Shown here one piece after another: positions 17,891-25,403 of a stretch of 64,000 nucleotides of DNA. A program made the position numbers and the translations under genes. Origin of the DNA: Paludisphaera soli (GTDB lineage: Bacteria; Planctomycetota; Planctomycetia; Isosphaerales; Isosphaeraceae); NCBI RefSeq assembly GCF_011064595.1, contig NZ_JAALJI010000024.1, forward strand, positions 55,355 through 119,354, in the 5' to 3' direction. The notes beneath the pieces are model-generated. The model was given only the letters and a program-made list of their open reading frames with translations, was not told the DNA's origin and made no database searches. Each line of letters starts with the position of its first letter. Position 1 is the first letter of the stretch.

Positions 17891-18817
17891 TAGGGTCTGT
17901 ATCACGGATCGAGTAGGCGCAAGTACCTTTCGATCATGGCGGTTTTGACCATGCCGAGGTAGTGGCGCGCCAATTTCTCGAAGCGCGTGGCCACGGCCCG
18001 GCACTCCTTCAGCCAACCCACGCCGCTCGACCACGTTGCGGCGACGATAGAGATCGGCGTCGAGCTTCGGGGGCCGGCCGCGATGCCTCGCCTTCTGGTC
18101 GGATCGCTGCGGGATCGTCGCACCGATGCCGCGGCTGCGCAGCCAGCGTCGGATGCGATCGTAGCTGCAGCCCTTGTCACCGGCCACGTTCGCCGGTCGG
18201 CTGCGAGGGCGTCCGACGCGGCGGGGCATGCGGACCGCGTCCATCACCTTCTCGAACCGTGTCGACTCGTGCCGCTGACCGCCGGTCACCTCGGCAGCCA
18301 GGGGCAGGCCTTGACCGTCGACGACCAGGTGGACCTTGGTCCCGAATCCGCCGCGCGAGCGGCCCGGGGCGTGGTCTCCGGGCTCCTCCGCGCCCCCTAT
18401 TTTCCGCCGCCGGCGGCCCCGCCCGGCCCGCGCGGATCGACGTCCCGTCGACGCAGAAGAGGTCCCAGTCGATGCGGCCCCCCTCATCGAGCCGCATCTG
18501 CAACGCCTTCACGATTCGATCCAGCGTCCCGTCGCGGCTCCAGCGGCGGAATCGGCCGTAGATCGTGGGCCAGGGCTCGTAACGCTCGGGGACGTCGCGC
18601 CAGGGGCAGCCGGTCCGCGGCCTCCAGAACAAGCCGTTGAGCACCTTCAGCTGGTCGCGCCACCGGCCGCCGCGGCCGCCGCCCCGGGGCAGCAGGCGGC
18701 GGATCGCCTCGAACTGGGCCTCCGTCAGTTCGTGCCGTCTCATCTTCGTCCCTCCTTGTTCGATCGGAACAAGGTTCTACGAACGCGACCGACGGCCGGT
18801 TCATCAAGCACACCCTA
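17891..18817 (-). mobile_element. IS5-like insertion sequence
   Basis: The ends read TAGGGTCTGTATCAC on the left and, on the opposite strand at the right, TAGGGTGTGCTTGAT. These are imperfect inverted repeats whose outer TA may be the duplicated target. The length is about 927 bases, as in the IS427/ISL2 subgroup of IS5. It interrupts the second integrase copy. The other half of the integrase is not found on the right side, so a deletion followed or accompanied the insertion. Confidence 0.65.
17902..18743 (-). pseudogene. IS5-family transposase, two frame changes
   Basis: The N-terminal frame starts at the ATG at 18743 (MRRHELTEAQFEAIRRLLPR, GLFWRPRTGCPWRDVPERYE) and reaches the first catalytic Asp in DLFCVDGTS. 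Around 18400 the protein continues in a second frame (DHAPGRSRGGFGTKVHLVVD, ANVAGDKGCSYDRIRRWLRS, second Asp). Near 18022 it moves to a third (GWLKECRAVATRFEKLARHY). The first shift is normal for this IS group, which makes the transposase by programmed frameshifting near an A run. The second falls exactly where the family has the catalytic Glu motif (NVVER-C-x-x-W-L-K), and so probably kills the enzyme. Confidence 0.75.
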
Positions 18818-19042
18818 AGGGGCTTCTTTGCTCGTATGTCCAAGGATGTAAGGGGTCGCCGCCAGTCTCGTCGCCCCCCCCCGCAAGGGTGGCGTCTGGT
18901 CCACCGATGCATCGCACGAAGGTCGCTTTTCTGGTCGATCCCGGGCGACCCCAACTAGGTGTTGGACCTCCTGAACCTACTTAATTTCGGCCCCCGGCGG
19001 CCCTGATGCATCAAAGCCGTCCCCGCGTCCTAGGTTGGGGGT

Positions 19043-20815
19043 ATGGAAACTCTCATATTCGACCAGCTCCCGCCGGTTGGTGAGCAAAACGTCTCGAACC
19101 TACGGTCGCTCCCCAAGACGCCGACCGGAATCCGCGGCTTCGACGACATTACCGGCGGCGGGCTGCCCCGCGGACGGCCGACGCTGGTCTGCGGCGGCGC
19201 GGGGTCGGGCAAGACCCTGTTCGGCCTGGAATTCCTGGTGCAGGGCGCCGTCCAGTTCGATGAGCCGGGAGTCTACATCGCCTTCGAGGAGACCGCCGAG
19301 GAGCTGACCGCGAACGTGCGGTCCCTAGGCTTCGACCTCGACGAGCTGGTCGCGCAGAAGCGGCTGGCCCTGGACTACGTCCAAATCGACCGCGGCGACG
19401 TCGCGGAATCCGGCTCGTACAGCCTGTACGGGCTGTTCCTCCGCGCCGCACATGCCATCTCTTCCGTCGGGGCGAAGCGCATCTTCATCGACACGATCGA
19501 GAACCTCCTGGGAGGGCTGCTCGACCAGGACGTCGTCCGCAGCGAGCTTCGGCTGCTGTTCCGATGGCTGAAGGATCAGGGCATCACGGCCGTCATCACG
19601 GCGGAACGGGGGGAAGGAAGCCTGACCCGACGCGGGCTGGAGGAGTACGTCTCCGACTGCGTGGTCTTGCTGGACCACCGCGTGATCGACGAAGTCGCGA
19701 CGAGGCGCATCCGGGTCGTCAAGTATCGCGGCACGACCCACGGAACCAACGAGTACCCGTTCCTGATCAGCCCGCGGGGCATCGACGTCCTGCCCGTCTC
19801 CGCGATGAGCCTGGAACACGCCGCCCCGATCGATCGGATCCCGAGCGGGGTGGACCGGCTCGACACGATGCTCGGCGGGGGGGGGTATTATCGCGGCAGC
19901 AGCGTCATGGTCTCCGGAACGGCCGGGACCGGCAAGTCGAGCCTTGCCGCGGCCTTCGTCGACTCGGTGTGCCGCCGTGGCCAGCGGGCCCTCTACTTCG
20001 CCTTCGAGGAGTCGCCCAGGCAGATCATCCGAAACATGCGGTCGATCGGCATCGACCTGGCCCCGTGGGTCGACCAGGGATTGCTCCGATTGCACGCCAC
20101 CCGGCCCACCCTCTTCGGGCTGGAGAACCACCTCGCCTACATCCACGAGCAGGTCCGAGACTTCGAGCCCCAGGCCATGGTCGTCGACCCGATCACCAAC
20201 TTGAACGCCGTCGGGGGCCACGCGGACGTCAAGCGGATGCTGATGCGGTTGGTCGACACCCTCAAGGATCGCGAGATAACCGGCCTCTTCACCAGCCTCT
20301 CCAACGGTGGGGACACCATGGAGCTTCGGGACGCCGGGATGGCGTCCTTGATCGACACCTGGATGCTGATCCGCGCCATCGAGCTCAACGGCGAGCGGAA
20401 CCGGGCCCTGAACATCCTCAAGTCGCGAGGGATGGCCCATTCCAACCAGGTCCGGGAGCTCGTGCTGAGCTCCGAAGGGCTTAAGCTCACGGACGTCTAC
20501 CTGGGGGCCGACGGGGTCCTCACCGGCTCCGCCCGGCTCTCCCAGGAGGCGAAAGACCTGGCGGCCGAGAGGAGTACGGCGGAGGACGTCGAGCAGAAGC
20601 AGCGTGACGTGGGGATGAAGTGCCGGGCGATCGACGCCCGTATCGAGGCCCTCAAGGCGGAACACGAGGCCGAGGAGGCCGACCTGAAGCGCTTCTTGCT
20701 CGGCGTTCAGAAGCGAGAGGTCAAGCGCGTCGAAGTCACCGAAGCCATGGCGAAGAACCGCAAGGCGGACGCCCAGGGCGAGGGCACCGCACTGGTGGAA
20801 GGGCATTATGAATGA
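19043..20815 (+). CDS. kaiC: KaiC-like double-RecA ATPase
   Basis: The 590-residue protein has two RecA-type domains. The first has Walker A GGAGSGKT near residue 51 and the catalytic pair EE in YIAFEETAEE near residue 82. The second has Walker A GTAGTGKSS near residue 292 and YFAFEESPR. KaiC is the ATPase and autokinase of circadian or stress timers. Where cyanobacterial KaiC has its phosphorylated Ser-Thr pair (HISTITDT), this one reads GMASLIDT, so only one hydroxyl residue is left. A long coiled-coil tail (QKQRDVGMKCRAIDARIEAL) is added. It overlaps kaiB by eight bases. There is no kaiA. Confidence 0.88.
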   Translation: METLIFDQLPPVGEQNVSNLRSLPKTPTGIRGFDDITGGGLPRGRPTLVCGGAGSGKTLFGLEFLVQGAVQFDEPGVYIAFEETAEELTANVRSLGFDLDELVAQKRLALDYVQIDRGDVAESGSYSLYGLFLRAAHAISSVGAKRIFIDTIENLLGGLLDQDVVRSELRLLFRWLKDQGITAVITAERGEGSLTRRGLEEYVSDCVVLLDHRVIDEVATRRIRVVKYRGTTHGTNEYPFLISPRGIDVLPVSAMSLEHAAPIDRIPSGVDRLDTMLGGGGYYRGSSVMVSGTAGTGKSSLAAAFVDSVCRRGQRALYFAFEESPRQIIRNMRSIGIDLAPWVDQGLLRLHATRPTLFGLENHLAYIHEQVRDFEPQAMVVDPITNLNAVGGHADVKRMLMRLVDTLKDREITGLFTSLSNGGDTMELRDAGMASLIDTWMLIRAIELNGERNRALNILKSRGMAHSNQVRELVLSSEGLKLTDVYLGADGVLTGSARLSQEAKDLAAERSTAEDVEQKQRDVGMKCRAIDARIEALKAEHEAEEADLKRFLLGVQKREVKRVEVTEAMAKNRKADAQGEGTALVEGHYE

Positions 20816-21140
20816 CCTCCAGGACGCCCCCCCGGAGCCGGACGCGTCGGCGGCCGGGCCGGAAACGTGGGAACTCCGACTGTACGTGGCCGGACGGACG
20901 CCGCGATGCCTCGTGGCCATCGCGAACCTCAAGAAGATCTGCGAGGAGCACCTGTGCGGACGATACTGGATCGAGGTGATCGACCTGGCGACGAGCCCGC
21001 AACTGGCCAAGGCCCACGAGATCGTCGCGATCCCGACCCTGGTGCGGACCGCCCCGCTGCCGAAGCGCAAGGTGATCGGCGACCTGTCCGACGTCCGGCG
21101 GGTCCTCGCGGGGCTGGAAGTCGAGCCCACGCCGCCTTGA
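20808..21140 (+). CDS. kaiB: KaiB-like thioredoxin-fold protein
   Basis: The 110-residue product has the KaiB core WELRLYVAGRTPRCLVAIAN, LKKICEEHLCGRYWIEVIDL and VAIPTLVRTAPLPKRKVIGD. These match the beta-alpha-beta start and the Pro-rich switch region of KaiB. It starts inside the end of kaiC (overlap of eight bases), so the two are translationally coupled. KaiB binds the KaiC N-terminal ring in known systems. The N-terminal 20 residues (acidic and Pro-rich) are an extension. Confidence 0.88.
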   Translation: MNDLQDAPPEPDASAAGPETWELRLYVAGRTPRCLVAIANLKKICEEHLCGRYWIEVIDLATSPQLAKAHEIVAIPTLVRTAPLPKRKVIGDLSDVRRVLAGLEVEPTPP

Positions 21141-21170
21141 TGGGAGGCCCGCGACCCATCCGAGGTCGTC

Positions 21171-22517
21171 ATGGATGACCATCGGCCGGCCGTGGCGGAG
21201 GCCCCCGGGGACGTCGAGCTCCGGAGGCGGCTCGAAGAGGCCGAGGAGGCGCTCAGGGCGATCCGCGATGGCGAAGTCGACGCCCTGATCGTCGAGACGC
21301 CGGACGGGATCCAGCTGCGCCCGCTCTGGATTCGCGTCTGGCCGCGACGGCTCCTGCGCCTGGCGTTCGGTCTAACGCTGCTGGGGGCGGCCGCGTGGTT
21401 CGCGATCTTCGCGTACCTGTACCGGGGCAGCGTCCAGGCGGCTATCACGGCCCCCCTGGTGGCCGTCGCCGTGCCCGTGCAGGGCCGGGTGCGCGGCACC
21501 CCTCCGGCCGTCGGCGAGACGGTGGTCGCGGGGCAGGCGTTGTTCATCGTCCAGCCCCCGCCGGCGGACCGTCGGCCGTCGGAGCGGCTTCGCGCCGAGA
21601 TCGCGGCCGTCCGCCACACCGTTTCGGCCCTGAACGTCGAGATCGGCGACCTGGACCGGCTGAAGGACTCCCTCAGGAGCCACTTCGAAGAATACCGAGA
21701 TCTGCGGATTCGCCACGCCGAGACGCTCGCCGCGGAGCGGGGGGCTCACGCCGACGCCGTCGCCTCGGGCCTGAGATCGAGCGAAGCCGAGGCGCGATCG
21801 CTCGGGCTCCTGTCGCGGAAGAGTCAGACGAGCGGCCTCGAGCTCGGCCAGGCCGAGATCGACGTGGAGCGAAACCGTCACGAGCTGAATGTCGCGCGTC
21901 AGGCGGCGGCCCGCTCGGATCTCCAGCTCGCGGCGGCCCGGAAGGGCCTCTTCCTGGGCGAGGGCGACGGCGGCCAGGATCGGGTCAACTCGGAGCAGCG
22001 GGGCGACGACATCGAGATCCAGCAGGCGGCCCTCAGGGCCCGCGTGTCCGAGCTGGAGGGAGAGCTGGGCGAGTTGGCGGCCCGCATCCTCAGCGAGGAC
22101 GCCTACCTTTCGACGCACGACGCCCAGACCGTGTCCGCGCCGGTCGGCGGTGTGGTGTGGGCCTCCACGGTCTCCGACGCCAGCGAGGTCTCCCCCGGCT
22201 CGGTGGCCATGGAGATCCTCGACCCGGGCCGCCTCATGCTCGAAGCGACTTTCAGCAAGTCGGACCTGGCTCGGGTCCACCCGGGTCAGCCGATCCAGGC
22301 TCGGTTGCTGGGCTCTTCGGAAGTCGTGAAAGGCCGGGTCGTCCGCCTGGCCGGCTCGCACGAGACCGAGCCCGCGCCTGGCGGCGCGGCGGCCCTGATC
22401 CCTCGCACCCCCGACACCTATCGGGCGATCATCGCGCTCGACCGTCAGCCCGAGGGCGGCTCGGCGGCGAACTGCTTCCACGTCGGCCGTTCGGCCTACG
22501 TCTGGATCGCCCGCTGA
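21171..22517 (+). CDS. HlyD-like membrane fusion protein with a histidine-kinase-type leader
   Basis: Residues ~14-46 (RRRLEEAEEALRAIRDGEVD, ALIVETPDGIQL) match the helix-turn that opens the PAS histidine kinases often encoded after kaiB. After residue ~50 the sequence changes to a HlyD/Alg44-like adaptor: a basic stretch, a transmembrane helix (residues ~62-84), the barrel-sandwich VAVAVPVQGRVRGTPPAVGE, a long coiled coil, and VSAPVGGVVWASTVSDASEV. The coil is interrupted by a Gly/Asp-rich insert near residue 275. It sits 30 bases after kaiB and 25 bases before the glycosyltransferase. It probably exports or couples polysaccharide across the envelope. The fused leader is the odd part. Confidence 0.7.
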   Translation: MDDHRPAVAEAPGDVELRRRLEEAEEALRAIRDGEVDALIVETPDGIQLRPLWIRVWPRRLLRLAFGLTLLGAAAWFAIFAYLYRGSVQAAITAPLVAVAVPVQGRVRGTPPAVGETVVAGQALFIVQPPPADRRPSERLRAEIAAVRHTVSALNVEIGDLDRLKDSLRSHFEEYRDLRIRHAETLAAERGAHADAVASGLRSSEAEARSLGLLSRKSQTSGLELGQAEIDVERNRHELNVARQAAARSDLQLAAARKGLFLGEGDGGQDRVNSEQRGDDIEIQQAALRARVSELEGELGELAARILSEDAYLSTHDAQTVSAPVGGVVWASTVSDASEVSPGSVAMEILDPGRLMLEATFSKSDLARVHPGQPIQARLLGSSEVVKGRVVRLAGSHETEPAPGGAAALIPRTPDTYRAIIALDRQPEGGSAANCFHVGRSAYVWIAR

Positions 22518-22542
22518 CGGCCCAAGCCCACCCCCCTCACGG

Positions 22543-24504
22543 ATGCGCCCCGCGATGACTAGCTTTCCCTCGATCGGCGGCGAGTGGGCCGTCTCGCTGG
22601 CCGTGACGGGCTTCCTCCTCGCGGTCCTGCCCGCCTTGCCCAGCAAGCGGACCTGGGCCCGGACGCTCGCCGTGGCCCTGGGGATGATCGTCGCCGTCCG
22701 CTACATGCGATGGCGGCTGGTGGCGACCGTCCTGCCGGAGTCGCCGCTGACGGCGGCCGGGGCCTGGATCTGGTTCCTGTTCCAGTGCGAGATCGCGGCG
22801 ACCGCCAACTTCGGCCTCACGTTCGCCATGCTCTCGAGCACCAGCGATCGCACCGGGGAGGCCAATCGACGCGAGCACGACTTGCGTCGACTGCCGGACG
22901 GGGACCATCCGCGCGTCGACGTCTTCCTCTGCACGTACAACGAGGATCTCGAGGTCCTGCGACGGCCCATCCGAGCCTGCCGGAACCTGGACTATCCGAG
23001 CTTCACGGTCTGGGTCCTCGACGACGGCCGGCGGCCGTGGCTGCGAGACTACTGCGCGGCGCAAGGCGTGAACTACCTGACCCGGCCGGACAACCTCCAT
23101 GCGAAGGCCGGGAACATCAACCACGCGCTTTCCAGGACCGACGGGGAGTTCTTCGCCGTCCTCGACGCCGACTTCGTCCCCGAGCCCAACTTCCTGATGC
23201 GAACCGTCGGCTTCTTCGCGGACCCGACGATCGCCATCGTGCAGACGCCCCACCACTTCTTCAACTCCGACCCCTACCTCGCGAACCTTCGCCTCGACGA
23301 CATGCCCAACGAGCAGCACCTCTTCTTCGACGTGCTGCAGCCCAGCCGGGACGCCTGGGGCTGCGCCTTCTGCTGCGGCTCGGCCAGCGTGCAGCGGCGA
23401 TCCGCGATCATGGGCGTCGGCGGCGTGCCGACGGCGTCGGTGACCGAAGACATCCTTTCCACGCTGGTCCTCATGCGCCAGGGGTTCGTGACGCGATTCC
23501 TGAACGAGCCGCTCGCCTTCGGCCTGGCGCCGGAGAGCGTCTCCGCGATGTTCGTGCAGCGTCAGCGATGGTGCCGGGGCGGCCTCCAGATGCTCTTCTT
23601 GAAAGAGGGGGTGTTCGGCCCCGGCCTCACCCTGCTCCAACGGCTGCTCTTCTTCCCGCTCGACTGGCTGGTGCAGACCCCGGCCCGACTGCTCAGCGTG
23701 CTGGTCCCGATCATCTTCCTGTGGACCGGGCTGGCACCGATCCGGAACGCCCACCTGTCGGACTTGATCAATTACCAGCTCCCCGTGATCATCGCCCTGT
23801 TAGGCCTGATCGGCTGGCTGTCGGATGGTCGACACGTTCCGTTCGTGACGGCCGGGCAGTCGCTCCTGCTCAGCTTCCGCATCGTGCCGACTATCGCGGC
23901 GACCTTGATCAAGCCCTTCGGCGTCCCGTTCCGGGTCACTCCGAAAGGGAGCGGGGCCGCCCGGGGCGTCGATCGATTCGCCCGAACTTCGGCGCAGGCC
24001 CTCATCGCCCTGAACGTCCTCGGCCTGCTGATCAATACGCGACCGGAGACCCGGTTGATCGCCAATCCGGATCATCTGATCGCGGCCTTCTTCTTCTCCG
24101 TCCCCAACATCCTGCTCCTGTTCCTGGTGGTCCTGGCGAGTCGGGACGGCCGGTGTGAATCGGCGCCCGCCCCGTCCTCCGAAGCGGTGGATTGCGAGAC
24201 CGAGGACGGGAAGTCGTTCGTCGTCGTGATGTCCGGGGTGTCGGCCGGCGGAGCTTTCATCCGGTGGCCCAGGGGACAGGCCGTCCCACCCTCCCTCAAG
24301 ATCCGGCTGCCGGAGGACGTCGCGTTCCGGGCCGTTGCGGTGGGGGTGCGCGGGGACGACCTGGAGTTGCGGTTCGACCTGGCCGAGAAGGGGGTCCGCG
24401 AACGCGTCCTGCCCTGGGTCTACACGATGGGCCCGGGCACGATCCAGACCCGGCCCTCGATGCGCCGACTCGCCAAGGGCATCGCGCTCCGAGGCTTTGA
24501 CTGA
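22543..24504 (+). CDS. Cellulose-synthase-like family 2 glycosyltransferase
   Basis: The 653-residue protein has two N-terminal helices and the GT2 domain with VFLCTYNED (~residue 131), LDADF (~207), VTED (~300) and QRQRW (~338), the D, DxD, TED and QxxRW set of BcsA-type processive synthases. Four to six membrane helices follow (RLLSVLVPIIFLWTGLAP, YQLPVIIALLGLIGWLS). A C-terminal ~100 residues resembles a worn PilZ domain but lacks a clear RxxxR c-di-GMP motif. It polymerises a beta-glucan or similar exopolysaccharide at the inner membrane. There is no bcsB or cellulase in the unit. A downstream in-frame ATG at 22555 is an alternative start. Confidence 0.82.
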   Translation: MRPAMTSFPSIGGEWAVSLAVTGFLLAVLPALPSKRTWARTLAVALGMIVAVRYMRWRLVATVLPESPLTAAGAWIWFLFQCEIAATANFGLTFAMLSSTSDRTGEANRREHDLRRLPDGDHPRVDVFLCTYNEDLEVLRRPIRACRNLDYPSFTVWVLDDGRRPWLRDYCAAQGVNYLTRPDNLHAKAGNINHALSRTDGEFFAVLDADFVPEPNFLMRTVGFFADPTIAIVQTPHHFFNSDPYLANLRLDDMPNEQHLFFDVLQPSRDAWGCAFCCGSASVQRRSAIMGVGGVPTASVTEDILSTLVLMRQGFVTRFLNEPLAFGLAPESVSAMFVQRQRWCRGGLQMLFLKEGVFGPGLTLLQRLLFFPLDWLVQTPARLLSVLVPIIFLWTGLAPIRNAHLSDLINYQLPVIIALLGLIGWLSDGRHVPFVTAGQSLLLSFRIVPTIAATLIKPFGVPFRVTPKGSGAARGVDRFARTSAQALIALNVLGLLINTRPETRLIANPDHLIAAFFFSVPNILLLFLVVLASRDGRCESAPAPSSEAVDCETEDGKSFVVVMSGVSAGGAFIRWPRGQAVPPSLKIRLPEDVAFRAVAVGVRGDDLELRFDLAEKGVRERVLPWVYTMGPGTIQTRPSMRRLAKGIALRGFD

Positions 24505-24747
24505 GGCAACTGGCCTGAAGGCGAGGCGGACGGGACCAGATCGACTCGGATTTCCACCCGCACCACGGGGCCTGGGGATAGTCCCAATTTGCCATCCCTT
24601 ACACTACCTGTTTTCTACCGGCCGGCCGATCGTCGACACCGCGATCCCTCGCAATCGTTCGATGGGCCTTGCAAAAGGGCCTGAAGCCGGTAGACTGTTT
24701 ACAGCGACAGGGTTTACGCGGTTTTCTGACTGTCGCCGTCGGCCGCT

Positions 24748-24790
24748 TCGCAATGCTGTGGTTGAGGGTTCGATCCCCTTCCGCTCCACT
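24748..24790 (+). repeat. att site copy 3 (right end of the tandem array)
   Basis: The 43 bases repeat the tRNA-Ala 3' half from the anticodon loop to the discriminator, with one T change after the anticodon stem. The integrase leader does not follow, which marks the chromosomal side. The rest of 24505-24948 holds no gene that I can support. Confidence 0.8.
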
Positions 24791-24948
24791 GGCCTTTAGC
24801 GGCCCGAGTCTCCAGGTCGACTCCTGACTTCCCAGGGTTTCGACGAACGTCGGCGGCGCCTTCAACACCCCCCAGGGGTCTCCCGTCAGGGTGAGGTCGC
24901 CGGCGGGGATGTTCCACTCCCGCAGCAGCCCGGACGGGATGGGCCATC

Positions 24949-25242
24949 ATGACGCAGCCACCGGAGCCATTCATCCTGCGGGCGATCCGCGTCGCCTACG
25001 CGACTTCGGTCGGCCTCGCCCTGCTCGGGGCGGTCGGCGGCTGGTATTACTGGCCGGGGACCCTCGCCTGGCTCTCCATTTTCCTGGGAGTCGTAGGGCT
25101 GATCGGCGGCATCGCCATCACCCAGCTCCTGTCCAGGTTCCGGATGATCCTCTGGCTGCTGCCGTTCGCGGCGAAGTTCCGGGCCGCGATGCGCGACCAG
25201 GGCTCCGCACCCCCGTCGGACGCCGACCGCCGGCGTCGCTGA
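24949..25242 (+). CDS. Small two-helix membrane protein
   Basis: The 97-residue product has two hydrophobic helices (VAYATSVGLALLGAVGGWYY, LAWLSIFLGVVGLIGGIAIT) and a charged Arg-rich C-terminal tail. It is the first gene past the island. I do not recognise a family. It is not coupled to the large gene 160 bases downstream. Confidence 0.5.
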   Translation: MTQPPEPFILRAIRVAYATSVGLALLGAVGGWYYWPGTLAWLSIFLGVVGLIGGIAITQLLSRFRMILWLLPFAAKFRAAMRDQGSAPPSDADRRRR

Positions 25243-25403
25243 TTCGAACACGAGCATGCTCGCGATCCCTCGCGCGTCGCGGCGGATCGACGGCCGGGCG
25301 GGCGGCTTCCTCAAGCGACCCCCGGCGGATACCATCGGCGGCGGGGCGACGATCGCCGGGCGTCGGCGGATCGCGCGGCCCCGACACGAGGGAGGGCGGG
25401 CCG

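Larger units (their letters stand above)
17669..24747. mobile_element. Integrative element 2 in tRNA-Ala, with kai and polysaccharide cargo
   Basis: The element lies between the second (17669) and third (24748) copies of the tRNA-Ala 3' half. It keeps only the first codons of its integrase, cut by an IS, so it can no longer excise on its own but might be mobilised by a related integrase. The cargo is one plus-strand run: kaiC, kaiB, a HlyD-like gene and a cellulose-synthase-like gene, with overlaps or gaps under 35 bases. Confidence 0.7.
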
